Shown here piece by piece: positions 45,501 through 53,824 of a stretch of DNA of 57,454 bases. The translations under genes were made by a program, and so were the position numbers. The stretch is from Cellulophaga baltica. Its GTDB lineage: Bacteria; Bacteroidota; Bacteroidia; Flavobacteriales; Flavobacteriaceae. The stretch is taken from contig NZ_JAHKQN010000029.1 in the NCBI RefSeq assembly GCF_018861125.1, forward strand, positions 1-57,454, given 5' to 3'. Each line of letters opens with the position of its first letter. Position 1 is the first letter of the stretch. A model generated the notes under the pieces. The model was not told where the DNA came from. It ran no database searches and was given only the letters and a program-made list of their open reading frames with translations.

Positions 45501-46028
45501 AACTAGCGTTGATGATTCTTCATTGTCTTCAAGTGCAACAATGGGTTTGTTAAATTTTTTCCCTGCTTGATAAATAAACATATCAAGATAAGTGTCTTCT
45601 TCAAAATTTTGAGAAGTTTGATCTGTTCTGTATAAAATATTATTGATCATTTTATCTTCAAGACCCAAAAAAGCTGCAATCTCTTCTTTTCTCGGCGGAT
45701 CCATTGTAAATGACCTATCGTAAAACGCTTTTGTTATAAATGTTTCCCCAAAACCATAAGTTATAGCATCATTGTTTTCTAACCAAGTATTTGGGTCAGA
45801 CTCTAAAGCGATAACTTCACTTTTGTCTAATGCTTCAAAAAAAACATCATCTAACCTAAATGCGATTTTTTTACTAACATGCATGGTTCCATAGAGATAA
45901 GAACTTTTTTCTAATCCGTTTCCTGAAATCTCCCACAACAAACTATTTTTTTCTTGCGCATTAATTGCAAAAAAAGTGCTTAAAAAAACAAGAATAAAAG
46001 TTAATTTAATGGACAGTTTTATTTTCAT
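42501..46028 (-). CDS. Exported TraB/GumN-like protein with a giant unknown C-terminal region
   Basis: 1,175 residues from the ATG at 46028, which gives a clean signal peptide (MKIKLSIKLTFILVFLSTFF, then AINAQE); a start at 46046 would add six residues. Residues about 30-290 are TraB/GumN-like: WEISGNG, SYLYGTMHVSKK with the paired Gly-x-x-His motif, VIALESD, and GIGAAHLPGKNGVISLLRKKG. Such domains may be metal-dependent hydrolases of the Tiki/GumN type. The remaining 880 residues match nothing I know; they include many short Phe/Tyr strands and helical segments. The gene is part of the MscS-AAA+-ABC/OmpA cluster, with 35 bp and 33 bp to its neighbours. Confidence 0.88.
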   Translation of the reverse strand: MKIKLSIKLTFILVFLSTFFAINAQEKNSLLWEISGNGLEKSSYLYGTMHVSKKIAFRLDDVFFEALDKSEVIALESDPNTWLENNDAITYGFGETFITKAFYDRSFTMDPPRKEEIAAFLGLEDKMINNILYRTDQTSQNFEEDTYLDMFIYQAGKKFNKPIVALEDNEESSTLVGRASFNSVKDKPADWLQKKMQLQEPLQLLEDAYRERNINLLDSLDQGMYTDYYLKNMLYIRNKNMATKLDSVIQKAKVFAGIGAAHLPGKNGVISLLRKKGYTVKALTSKTTRKGNKLKENFEEKIRENKYNLETVDDEFFSIILPNKLYPIAEFSNTFYVSPDLANGSFFTANRIPTFSYLDKEKTLTIDAIDKLLFENIPGKIIEKKFIIKNGYQGIDIKNLLKNGEYQRYQIFVTPLEIIVFKMGGHDDFVSQYADTIFKSIKLKNLNSTLHKVSSNYDDFEVDMPKTYSFTNSKRNGNRLIQAFDSTNNSYRFLKKSTLHDYKFIEEDTFELKRIQKIFYKKLEVKPVYNQFKNNSLLSSAIIDTLTNKKLHLYTKLKGENYYLLGMISSNSNEAIKYFSSFKIKNPKYTEAYTQVKDTALFFSTVTSVKPPKFVANSNSYQKKDIKPYNAYSKKTIYQNKNNEAVHVQLNKSHDFLMFPNIDSIWKLRKKLYSNKKFNIKNVITKSNDDGFDVLELTLTDTASTRGILIKNVIKQGLLYELKAVIDTAEKPSKFITKFFDNFKPLDTVIGENLLLDKTTTFFSALKANDSIALSGYPFIAFNKSHIDSLKYYITEFDFTEDQKKIQSYLIQRLAQLDDSESMQFYTNFYENSYNNSSSQTKILQAITKKETDVSAEQLLSLMSKDLPLVSSNYEIYQIFKPYMDSLPLAKKLYPEILDYSAIEEYKSPIFSLLAKLKTNGLIKPKIYKKYRKQMLNDAKIQLKRELGNTSKNNVSNYQTNLLSIKNKNVLESYIQLLHPFIKEKEIHLFFDKLSLLQDATIQTTNVALLLSSGNTVDKSEINELATELDSRNLLFSKLKKEGKLAYFPNEFKSQQMLAEAQLFEQKSYNKSTDSIKFIAKKNIVFRNENYTGYAFKYLNGSDYDKNFKMFIAIYKDDSKLKSKPFYKNNGRRIEDTETDDETLDLVIEEFILKDRERAEVYTTNQINNFGYYDY

Positions 46029-46081
46029 GAAATTTAAACAAAGCATTGTATTTATACAGTATAACGCACTATTGTTCTAAT

Positions 46082-47140
46082 CTATTTTGTTTGTTCATTG
46101 TTTTTTAAAACCACTCTTGTACGTGCAATACTTTCAGGATAATTTTCTTGTAAAAAGGTAATTAATTTTTCGCGTACCAAAACACGTAAATCCCATGCGG
46201 TTGGTGAATCTTTTGCACTCATTAAAGCTCTAATTTCTACACTTTGGGCTAATGAATCTGTAACTTGTAAAACATTCACCTTACCATCCCAAAGGTCTGT
46301 ACTTTCTAAAACACGAGTAAGTTCTTTTCTAAGTTCGTCAAATGGTACATTATAATCAGTATGTAAAAAAACAGTCCCTAATATATCAGAAGAGGTTTTG
46401 GTCCAGTTTTGAAAAGGTTGTTCTATAAAATAGGTGGTTGGTAATATTAACCTTCTTTTGTCCCAAATATTTACAACAACATATGTTAATGTAATCTCTT
46501 CAATGCGGCCCCATTCGCCTTCAACAATTACAACATCGTCCATTTTAATGGGTTGTGCAATTGCAATTTGAATTCCTGCTAAAATACTACCAATCATTTT
46601 TTGGGCAGAAAAACCAATAACAATACCGGCAACACCAGCAGAAGCAAAAATACTTACTCCAATTTCCTTTATACTATCAAAACTCATTAAGGCAATACCA
46701 ATTGCTAAAATTATAATGATAAAAATAATGATCCGTTCTAAAATATTAAATTGTGTATATACTTGTCTTGCTTTTAAATTATTTGAAGCATTTACATCGT
46801 ATTTAGATATTACCTTTCTTTTAATAACTTTTAAAGTTACAATTATCAACCAAGTGATTGATATAATAATCAGTAAAGTACTTATTTTGCCTAATACAAA
46901 AGAGAGCTCAGTAATATCTAGGTATTCATGAATAATTTTTAGACCACATAAAATACCTAAAAAGAGAATAAAAATAGGGGTGCTAACTTTTTTTATTTCA
47001 CTTTTATTAATCAGATATTTAGGGTCTTTACCGAATCTACGTAAAATACGAACGGTTATATATTGAAGTAATACTAACGTTAGAACAACAACTAGTATAA
47101 TAATTAATGTGTTTGGTTCATTAAATAGATTTTTAAACAT
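46082..47140 (-). CDS. MscS-type mechanosensitive ion channel
   Basis: 352 residues. Three to five helices in the N-terminal half (about 10-28, 50-70, 85-105, 130-150) lead into the pore helix TM3 and the beta domain: GVAGIVIGFSAQKMIGSILAGI, then QPIKMDDVVIVEGEWGRIEEITLTYVVV and DKRRLILPTTYFIEQPFQNWTK. This is the MscS pore and beta-domain signature. It releases solutes under hypo-osmotic stress. It is the first gene of the minus-strand cluster and is divergent from hemH. Confidence 0.95.
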   Translation of the reverse strand: MFKNLFNEPNTLIIILVVVLTLVLLQYITVRILRRFGKDPKYLINKSEIKKVSTPIFILFLGILCGLKIIHEYLDITELSFVLGKISTLLIIISITWLIIVTLKVIKRKVISKYDVNASNNLKARQVYTQFNILERIIIFIIIILAIGIALMSFDSIKEIGVSIFASAGVAGIVIGFSAQKMIGSILAGIQIAIAQPIKMDDVVIVEGEWGRIEEITLTYVVVNIWDKRRLILPTTYFIEQPFQNWTKTSSDILGTVFLHTDYNVPFDELRKELTRVLESTDLWDGKVNVLQVTDSLAQSVEIRALMSAKDSPTAWDLRVLVREKLITFLQENYPESIARTRVVLKNNEQTK

Positions 47141-47280
47141 ATACTTTTGTGTTTATTGGTTAGCGTACAACATAAGAAAACAGTACTGTTTTGCTGTTAA
47201 ATCTATGTGAAAATTGAATATAACTATGCAATCATAGATAAAGTAATTAAAATAATTCAACTTTTAAAATTAGCATGTAT

Positions 47281-47288
47281 TATTTTTG
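47281..47288 (+). promoter_or_regulatory. Putative -7 box of hemH
   Basis: TATTTTTG fits TAnnTTTG, 25 bp before the hemH ATG. No TTG was found at a normal -33 spacing. Confidence 0.4.
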
Positions 47289-47313
47289 CGTCACTAAAGT
47301 AAATTAAAATAGA

Positions 47314-48345
47314 ATGAAAGGAGTTTTATTAGTTAATTTAGGTTCACCAGATAGCCCGACACCAAAAGATGTAAAACCATATTTAGATGAGTTTTTAATG
47401 GATGAACGTGTTATTGATGTGTCTAAAGTTTTGAGAAACATAATAGTACGTGGTTTAATACTTCAAACAAGACCAAAAAAATCTGCCGAAGCTTATGCAA
47501 AAATTTGGTGGGATGAAGGTTCTCCTTTGATTGTTATTTCTGAACGGTTTACTGAAAAATTACGTAAACATACTCAAATGCCGGTTGCATTAGGCATGCG
47601 TTACGGTAGTATGACAATTAAAAATGCATTACAAGAATTAAAAGATAAAGGTGTAGATGAAGTTTTGTTGGTGCCAATGTATCCGCAATATGCGATGTCA
47701 TCTTTTGAAACAGTAGTTGTAAAGGCAATGGAAGTTAAAGATGAGTTTTTTCCTGAAATGAAATTTACAACGCTTCCTGCATTTTATAAAAACCCAGAAT
47801 ACATAAAAGTATTATCAGAAAGTATAGGAGAAAGTTTGAAAGATTTTGATTATGACCATGTGTTATTCTCATACCACGGAATACCAGAACGTCATATTCG
47901 TAAATCAGATCCAACACGTTTTCATTGTAAAATAGATGGTAGCTGTTGTCAAACAAATTCTGTAGCACATAATACATGTTACCGTCACCAATGTTTTGAT
48001 ACAACTGAAAATGTAAGAGCTTTTTTAAACTTGCCAAAAGACAAAGTGAGTATATCATTCCAATCTCGATTACCAAAAGATCCGTGGTTGAAACCTTATA
48101 CTGATTATGAGTTTGAACGTTTCCCTAAAGAAGGAAAGAAAAAGTTGGCTGTAATTACACCTGCATTTGTTGCTGATTGTTTAGAAACATTAGAAGAAAT
48201 TGCAATGGAAGGTGAGGAGCAGTATACAGAAGCAGGTGGTGAAGCTTATAAACATATCCCTTGTTTAAATGATAGTGACGATTGGGTTGGAGTAATGGCA
48301 AAATGGGTTAATGATTGGGAAGTTAGTGGAAAACTTCCTGCATAA
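47314..48345 (+). CDS. hemH: Ferrochelatase
   Basis: 343 residues. It inserts Fe2+ into protoporphyrin IX to make protoheme. Conserved parts: LLVNLGSPDSPTPKDVKPYL, FSYHGIPERHI (catalytic His), FQSRLPKDPWLKPYTD and ITPAFVADCLETLEEI. A Cys-rich stretch (Cys205, 211, 212, 222, 227) lies in the loop after the catalytic His, so a metal or Fe-S site is conceivable but not proven. It overlaps the MATE gene by one base (TAATG), so the two are translationally coupled. Confidence 0.97.
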   Translation: MKGVLLVNLGSPDSPTPKDVKPYLDEFLMDERVIDVSKVLRNIIVRGLILQTRPKKSAEAYAKIWWDEGSPLIVISERFTEKLRKHTQMPVALGMRYGSMTIKNALQELKDKGVDEVLLVPMYPQYAMSSFETVVVKAMEVKDEFFPEMKFTTLPAFYKNPEYIKVLSESIGESLKDFDYDHVLFSYHGIPERHIRKSDPTRFHCKIDGSCCQTNSVAHNTCYRHQCFDTTENVRAFLNLPKDKVSISFQSRLPKDPWLKPYTDYEFERFPKEGKKKLAVITPAFVADCLETLEEIAMEGEEQYTEAGGEAYKHIPCLNDSDDWVGVMAKWVNDWEVSGKLPA

Positions 48346-49721
48346 TGGCAAAAGTTTCCTCTGAAAAATTAGGTTCGTTACCAATAGGTAAATTATTGAT
48401 TAACCAAGCAGTACCAGCTTCAATTGGTATTTTGGTAATGTCATTGAATGTGTTGGTTGATTCTATTTTTGTAGGAAATTGGATTGGTTCAATTGCAATT
48501 GCAGCTATAAATGTTGTATTGCCGGTTTCATTTTTTATTGCAGCACTAGGTATGTCAGTTGGTATTGGTGGAGCTAGTATAATATCAAGAGCCTTAGGTG
48601 CTAATATGTATGAAAAAGCCTTAAAAACTTTTGGAAATCAAATAGCATTAACACTTGTTATAACTATTAGCATGGTTGCATTGGGCTTGTATTATGTAGA
48701 TAGTATAATCCCTGCTTTTGGAGGAAAAGGTACTATTTTTGTCCCTGCTAAAATTTATTATACAATAGTATTATACGGTGTTCCCTTTCTTGCACTATGC
48801 ATGTTAGGGAATTCTGTTATACGAGCAGAAGGGAAACCAAAATTTGCCATGATAGCCATGATAATTCCTTCAATTGGCAATTTGATAATGGACTATTTTT
48901 TCATTTATATTTTTGATTGGGGAATGGAAGGCGCGGCTTGGGCTACTACTACAGGTTATTTATTAAGTTTTGGCTATATTTTATATTTTTTCCTTTCAAA
49001 AAATTCAGAATTAAAAATTAATTTTTCTCATTTAATATTTGATTTTCCTCTACTAAAAGAAATAGGCTCATTGGGTTTTGTTACTATGGCAAGGCAAGCG
49101 GCAACTAGTGTTGTGTATTTACTAATGAATAACATACTTTTTGGTTTAGGCGGCGAAGCAATGGTTGCAGTGTATGCTATTGTGGGCCGTATGTTAATGT
49201 TTGCTTTATTTCCTGTATTTGGAGTTACACAAGGTTTTTTACCTATAGCAGGCTTTAATTATGGAGCAAAAAAATATGATAGAGTACGTTTAAGTATCAA
49301 TACAGCTATCAAATACGCATCAATTTTAGCAACTGTTGTATTTATAGGTCTAATGTCTTTTCCAGCAGAAATAGCTTCACTTTTTTTAAGTTCTAAAACG
49401 GGAATGTCGGCAACAGAATTAGCAGTGAATGCATATGTTTTAAAGCATTCACCTTTTGCCATGCGAATGGTATTTGCTGCAACGCCAATAATTGCCTTAC
49501 AATTAATAGGAGCGGCTTATTTTCAGGCAATAGGTAAAGCAACTCCGGCACTGCTATTAACGTTAACTAGGCAGGGTTTCTTTTTTATTCCATTGATATT
49601 AATTTTGCCTAATTATTTTGATGAATTAGGAGTTTGGATTTCGTTTCCTATTGCTGATGTTTTAGCTACAATAGTTACAGGGTATTTTTTAAGAAAAGAG
49701 ATTAAAAAAGATTTAATATAA
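48345..49721 (+). CDS. MATE-family efflux transporter
   Basis: 458 residues with about twelve transmembrane helices arranged as two MatE repeats (about 12-170 and 230-400). The opening PIGKLLINQAVPASIGILVM and the second repeat GSLGFVTMARQAATSVVYLLMNNIL fit the family. These are Na+- or H+-driven exporters of cationic drugs and metabolites. The start codon overlaps the hemH stop (48345). The 3' end overlaps the convergent EcsC gene by 9 bp. Confidence 0.94.
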   Translation: MAKVSSEKLGSLPIGKLLINQAVPASIGILVMSLNVLVDSIFVGNWIGSIAIAAINVVLPVSFFIAALGMSVGIGGASIISRALGANMYEKALKTFGNQIALTLVITISMVALGLYYVDSIIPAFGGKGTIFVPAKIYYTIVLYGVPFLALCMLGNSVIRAEGKPKFAMIAMIIPSIGNLIMDYFFIYIFDWGMEGAAWATTTGYLLSFGYILYFFLSKNSELKINFSHLIFDFPLLKEIGSLGFVTMARQAATSVVYLLMNNILFGLGGEAMVAVYAIVGRMLMFALFPVFGVTQGFLPIAGFNYGAKKYDRVRLSINTAIKYASILATVVFIGLMSFPAEIASLFLSSKTGMSATELAVNAYVLKHSPFAMRMVFAATPIIALQLIGAAYFQAIGKATPALLLTLTRQGFFFIPLILILPNYFDELGVWISFPIADVLATIVTGYFLRKEIKKDLI

Positions 49722-50531
49722 AACTATCTTATCAAAAACTTTTTTGACTGTTTTTTCATCATACTTTCTTTCAAGTCTTCGTATTGAAAAATGTGCTTGT
49801 GCCATACTTTGAAAGTGGTTCATGAATGCCAAATTAATAGCCCCACCACCTGCAGCACCTAAAATAGGAATTGCTTGAGCTACAAATTTTTCAGATACTT
49901 GAACACTAAATCTTGAGGCTATAGCGCCCAAAACTTGAATTATAGGGTTTGAACTTGATTTTAATAATGTTGAGGTTATTTTTCCTGCGCCAGCAGTAGC
50001 TCCTTTCATAGTAGAATTTAGTGTTATTCTTGTAGCATAATAACCTGTATCTAAATTATCATCATGTTTAGATTTTCCACCTAAAGCAAATACCTGTAAA
50101 CATGCTAATTGTGTGTCTAAATCTGTAATATCTTCACCTTGGCTACGTGCTATATCCATAATAGATCGCATCATTATTTTAGTGGTCAAAGTTAAATCGG
50201 CAGTAAAAGCAATCATACCAAAGGTTCCGCCTAAAACTCCAGAAGTGGTAACCATAGCTTTGTAAGCATTATTAATCGGTTGGTTAGTAATTTTATCAGC
50301 TTTCATTGATAATAAATTTGCATTTACTACTTTCAATAAAATATCATAACTGATTTTTTGTAATTTATTTAATTGCTTTTCTGGTAGTAAATCTATCTTA
50401 TTCTGTATTACATTTCCAACTTTATTAAGTCCTTTCATCGCCCAGCCAATATCGTCCATTTGCTGTTTAGCTTGTGTTAATATTAGTAAGTCTTCTTCTG
50501 AAATTTCTTTTTTAGATTTGGTATTAAACAT
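49713..50531 (-). CDS. EcsC-family protein
   Basis: 272 residues. Conserved EcsC motifs: ITNQPINNAYKAMVTTSGVLGG (about 81-102), FTADLTLTTKIMMRSIMDIARSQGED, and LGAAGGGAINLAFMNHFQSMAQAHFSIRRLERKY near the C-terminus. The function is unknown; the EcsC name comes from a B. subtilis exoprotein-secretion locus and no ABC genes adjoin here. It overlaps the 3' end of the MATE gene by 9 bp in convergent orientation. Confidence 0.93.
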   Translation of the reverse strand: MFNTKSKKEISEEDLLILTQAKQQMDDIGWAMKGLNKVGNVIQNKIDLLPEKQLNKLQKISYDILLKVVNANLLSMKADKITNQPINNAYKAMVTTSGVLGGTFGMIAFTADLTLTTKIMMRSIMDIARSQGEDITDLDTQLACLQVFALGGKSKHDDNLDTGYYATRITLNSTMKGATAGAGKITSTLLKSSSNPIIQVLGAIASRFSVQVSEKFVAQAIPILGAAGGGAINLAFMNHFQSMAQAHFSIRRLERKYDEKTVKKVFDKIVLY

Positions 50532-50579
50532 GGCTAGATAAAATTAAAAATTACACTTATTAGTAGTGGAATTTAATGA

Positions 50580-50610
50580 TTTGTTACACCAATACATATT
50601 TTTAAATTTG
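50580..50610 (+). promoter_or_regulatory. Strong Bacteroidota promoter of the BNR/VPS10 gene
   Basis: TTTG (50580-50583), a 19-nt spacer and TAAATTTG (50603-50610). This is a complete match to TTG-N(17-23)-TAnnTTTG. The ATG at 50687 leaves a leader of about 70 nt. Confidence 0.7.
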
Positions 50611-50686
50611 ATAGAGCACATATTATTTTCAGAAACGTTCAAATCTCCTTAATTTAGGGAGTGACTAATTATAACTAACTCAAAAG

Positions 50687-53600
50687 ATGATAACGAATTT
50701 TTTAAGAAGTAGTATGCTTTTACTGCTTATTACTGTATTCCCTTTTTCTAGCCAAGCTCAGAAAAGAAAAAAATCAAAACAAACAACTGTTCAAATTCCT
50801 GAGAATTTATATTCTAGTTTAGAGTATAGGTTAATAGGTCCTTTTCGTGGTGGCCGTTCTGCAGCAGTTACAGGTGTTCCTAACCAACCAAATTTATTTT
50901 ATTTTGGCGCAACAGGTGGAGGTGTCTGGAAAACTACAAATGGAGGAAGAGAATGGGAAAATATTTCTGATGGCTTTTTCGGCGGTAGTATTGGTGCTAT
51001 TGAGGTATCAAAAAGTGACCCAAATGTAATTTATGTTGGCGGTGGCGAAAAAACACTTCGTGGAAACGTTTCTTCAGGTTACGGAATTTGGAAAACAGAA
51101 AATGCGGGTAAAACATGGGAATCATTAGGCTTAGCTAAGAGTAGACATGTGCCAAGGTTGCGAGTGCATCCTACCAATTCTGATATTGTGTATGCTGCAG
51201 TTTTAGGTAATATTTATAAGCCAACACAAGAACGTGGTATTTATAAGAGTGTTGATGGTGGAAAAAACTGGAAGAAAGTTCTTTTTGTAAATGATCATGC
51301 AGGAGCTGTAGATTTAGTTATCGACCCCAATAACCCTAGAATATTATATGCTTCTACTTGGCGTGCAGAGCGTACACCGTATAGTTTAAGTAGTGGTGGT
51401 GAAGGTTCTGCTCTCTGGAAAAGTACAGATAGTGGAGTTACTTGGACAGAAATTTCAAAAAATGAAGGTTTCCCAAAAGATACTTTAGGAATTATCGGAG
51501 TAACGGTTTCGCCTAAAAATTCCGATCGAGTTTGGGCGATAGTTGAGAATAAAGAAAAAGGAGGCTTGTACAGGAGTGATGACGGTGGTGAAAAATGGAC
51601 TCAAGTAAACAAAGAACGTAAGTTGCGCCAACGTGCGTGGTATTATACACGTGTGTATGCAGATACTGAAGATGAAGATGTGGTTTATGTTTTAAATGTA
51701 AATTATCACAAATCTACAGATGGCGGAAAGTCTTTTTCAACATTTAATGCCCCACATGGTGATCATCATGATTTATGGATAGCCCCTGAGAACTCTAAGA
51801 GAATGATTATTGGCGATGATGGTGGTGCTCAAATTTCAAATGATGGTGGTGAAACTTGGAGTACGTACTACAACCAACCTACAGCTCAGTTTTATAGAGT
51901 AACTACAGATAATTCTTTTCCATATCGTATATATGCAGCGCAACAAGATAATTCTACAATCAGAATAAAACATAGAAGTGACGGTTCTAGTATTTCTAGT
52001 GAAGATTGGGAAGAAACAGCTGGTGGAGAATCTGCTTGGATTGCTGTTGATCCCAAAAATGATGATATTGTTTATGGTGGTAGTTATGATGGTTTTTTAA
52101 CACGTGTAAATCATGATAAAAATACTGTTCGTGGTATAAATGTTTGGCCAGATAATCCAATGGGTGCTGGCGCTGAAGCTATGAAATATCGTTTTCAGTG
52201 GAATTTTCCAATCATATTTAGCAAGCATAATCCTAAGAAACTATATACATTTTCCAATCATGTGCATGTTTCTGAAAATGAAGGACAAAGCTGGACACTT
52301 TTGAGTGATGATTTAACAAGAAATGATTCAACGAAATTAAAGTCGAGTGGAGGACCTATTACTCAAGACAATACTAGTGTAGAATATTATTGTACCATTT
52401 TTACAGCTAATGAAAGTCCACTTAAAGAAGGTTTGCTATGGGTTGGTAGTGATGATGGTTTAATTCATGTAACTAAAGATGGTGGAAAATCTTGGGAGAA
52501 TGTTACACCAACAAATATGCCCGAATGGTCAATGATAAATAGTATAGAACCCTCTGCTTTTGATGAAGGTACATGCTATGTTGCGGCTACAAAATATAAG
52601 TTAGGAGACTTTAACCCGTATTTGTATAAAACTACAGATTATGGTAAAACGTGGACTAAAATTACTAATGGAATTAAAGATGAACATTTTACAAGAGTAG
52701 TTCGTGAAGATCCTAAGCGAAAAGGTTTACTTTACGCAGGTACTGAAACAGGAATGTATATTTCATTTGATGATGGAACAAATTGGAATCCGTTTCAAAT
52801 GAATTTACCTGTTGTACCAATTACAGATTTAACAATTAAGGATGATAATTTAATTGTTGCTACACAAGGTAGAAGTTTATGGATTATTGATGATTTAACC
52901 GTTTTACATCAGCTTGAAACGAACGACCAAAATAAAAACGTTATTCTATTTCAACCTAAAGATAGCTATAGAACAAAAGGGAGATCAAATAAAAAAGCGT
53001 CAAAAACATCAGGTCAAAATCACCCGAATGGTGTAGTAACACATTTCTATTTAAATAATGTAAAAGAAACAGATAGTATTGCTTTAACTTACTTGAGTAT
53101 AAAGGGAGATACGCTTGCTACATTTTCAAATACATCAAAAGAAAAAGATGAAAAATTGAAAATTGAAAAAGGTGGCAACACACATGTCTGGGATACAAGA
53201 GGCAAAGGAGCTAAAAAATTAGATGGAATGATTTTTTGGTGGGCAAATTTTGATGGAGCAAAAGCTGTTCCAGGCTCTTATAAGGTGAGTTTGTCATTTA
53301 ATGGAGCGGTAAGTTCTAAGGAGTTTAAAATTTTACCAGATCCTAGAGCTGAGGTTTCTGTTGAAGCCATGCAAAAACAATTTGATTTTATAAGTGATAT
53401 CAATACTACAATTGACAAAGCTCACACTTCAATTGATAAAATTAGAACAATTACAAAACAATTAAGTGCTTTTGAAAAGCAGTATAAAGATAATGAGTCA
53501 ACTAAAGTTTTAATTGAAAAAGCAAAAGCTATGAAAGAAAAATTTGCTGAAGTAGAAAAAGCTTTATATCAAACGAAAAACCAAAGTAGACAAGACCCTT

Positions 53601-53824
53601 TAAATTTCCCTATTAAATTAACGAATAAGTTAGGACATTTAAATAGTTTGGTTTCAATTGATGATTTTCCGCCAACTGAACAAGATATTGCGGTTAAAAA
53701 TAAATTAACGGCTAAAATAAATGAACAATTAAGTATTTTTGATGCGCTGATTAGTACCGAAATTGAAGCTTTCAATGAAGAGTTTAATCAGTTGAAACTT
53801 AATTATCTATTTATAAAAGACTAA
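50687..53824 (+). CDS. Secreted BNR/Asp-box (VPS10/sortilin-like) beta-propeller protein
   Basis: 1,045 residues. Signal peptide (MITNFLRSSMLLLLITVFPF, then SSQA). About eleven Asp-box blades such as KTTNGGREWE, KTENAGKTWE, KSVDGGKNWK, KSTDSGVTWT, RSDDGGEKWT, KSTDGGKSF, ISNDGGETWS, VTKDGGKSWE and KTTDYGKTWT form one or two propellers (about 45-720). A C-terminal segment of about 300 residues adds a beta domain and a helical end. Databases often label such proteins glycosyl hydrolase or WD40-like, but no catalytic residues are evident. It overlaps hemJ by one base and likely forms an operon with hemJ and the kinase gene. Confidence 0.92.
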   Translation: MITNFLRSSMLLLLITVFPFSSQAQKRKKSKQTTVQIPENLYSSLEYRLIGPFRGGRSAAVTGVPNQPNLFYFGATGGGVWKTTNGGREWENISDGFFGGSIGAIEVSKSDPNVIYVGGGEKTLRGNVSSGYGIWKTENAGKTWESLGLAKSRHVPRLRVHPTNSDIVYAAVLGNIYKPTQERGIYKSVDGGKNWKKVLFVNDHAGAVDLVIDPNNPRILYASTWRAERTPYSLSSGGEGSALWKSTDSGVTWTEISKNEGFPKDTLGIIGVTVSPKNSDRVWAIVENKEKGGLYRSDDGGEKWTQVNKERKLRQRAWYYTRVYADTEDEDVVYVLNVNYHKSTDGGKSFSTFNAPHGDHHDLWIAPENSKRMIIGDDGGAQISNDGGETWSTYYNQPTAQFYRVTTDNSFPYRIYAAQQDNSTIRIKHRSDGSSISSEDWEETAGGESAWIAVDPKNDDIVYGGSYDGFLTRVNHDKNTVRGINVWPDNPMGAGAEAMKYRFQWNFPIIFSKHNPKKLYTFSNHVHVSENEGQSWTLLSDDLTRNDSTKLKSSGGPITQDNTSVEYYCTIFTANESPLKEGLLWVGSDDGLIHVTKDGGKSWENVTPTNMPEWSMINSIEPSAFDEGTCYVAATKYKLGDFNPYLYKTTDYGKTWTKITNGIKDEHFTRVVREDPKRKGLLYAGTETGMYISFDDGTNWNPFQMNLPVVPITDLTIKDDNLIVATQGRSLWIIDDLTVLHQLETNDQNKNVILFQPKDSYRTKGRSNKKASKTSGQNHPNGVVTHFYLNNVKETDSIALTYLSIKGDTLATFSNTSKEKDEKLKIEKGGNTHVWDTRGKGAKKLDGMIFWWANFDGAKAVPGSYKVSLSFNGAVSSKEFKILPDPRAEVSVEAMQKQFDFISDINTTIDKAHTSIDKIRTITKQLSAFEKQYKDNESTKVLIEKAKAMKEKFAEVEKALYQTKNQSRQDPLNFPIKLTNKLGHLNSLVSIDDFPPTEQDIAVKNKLTAKINEQLSIFDALISTEIEAFNEEFNQLKLNYLFIKD

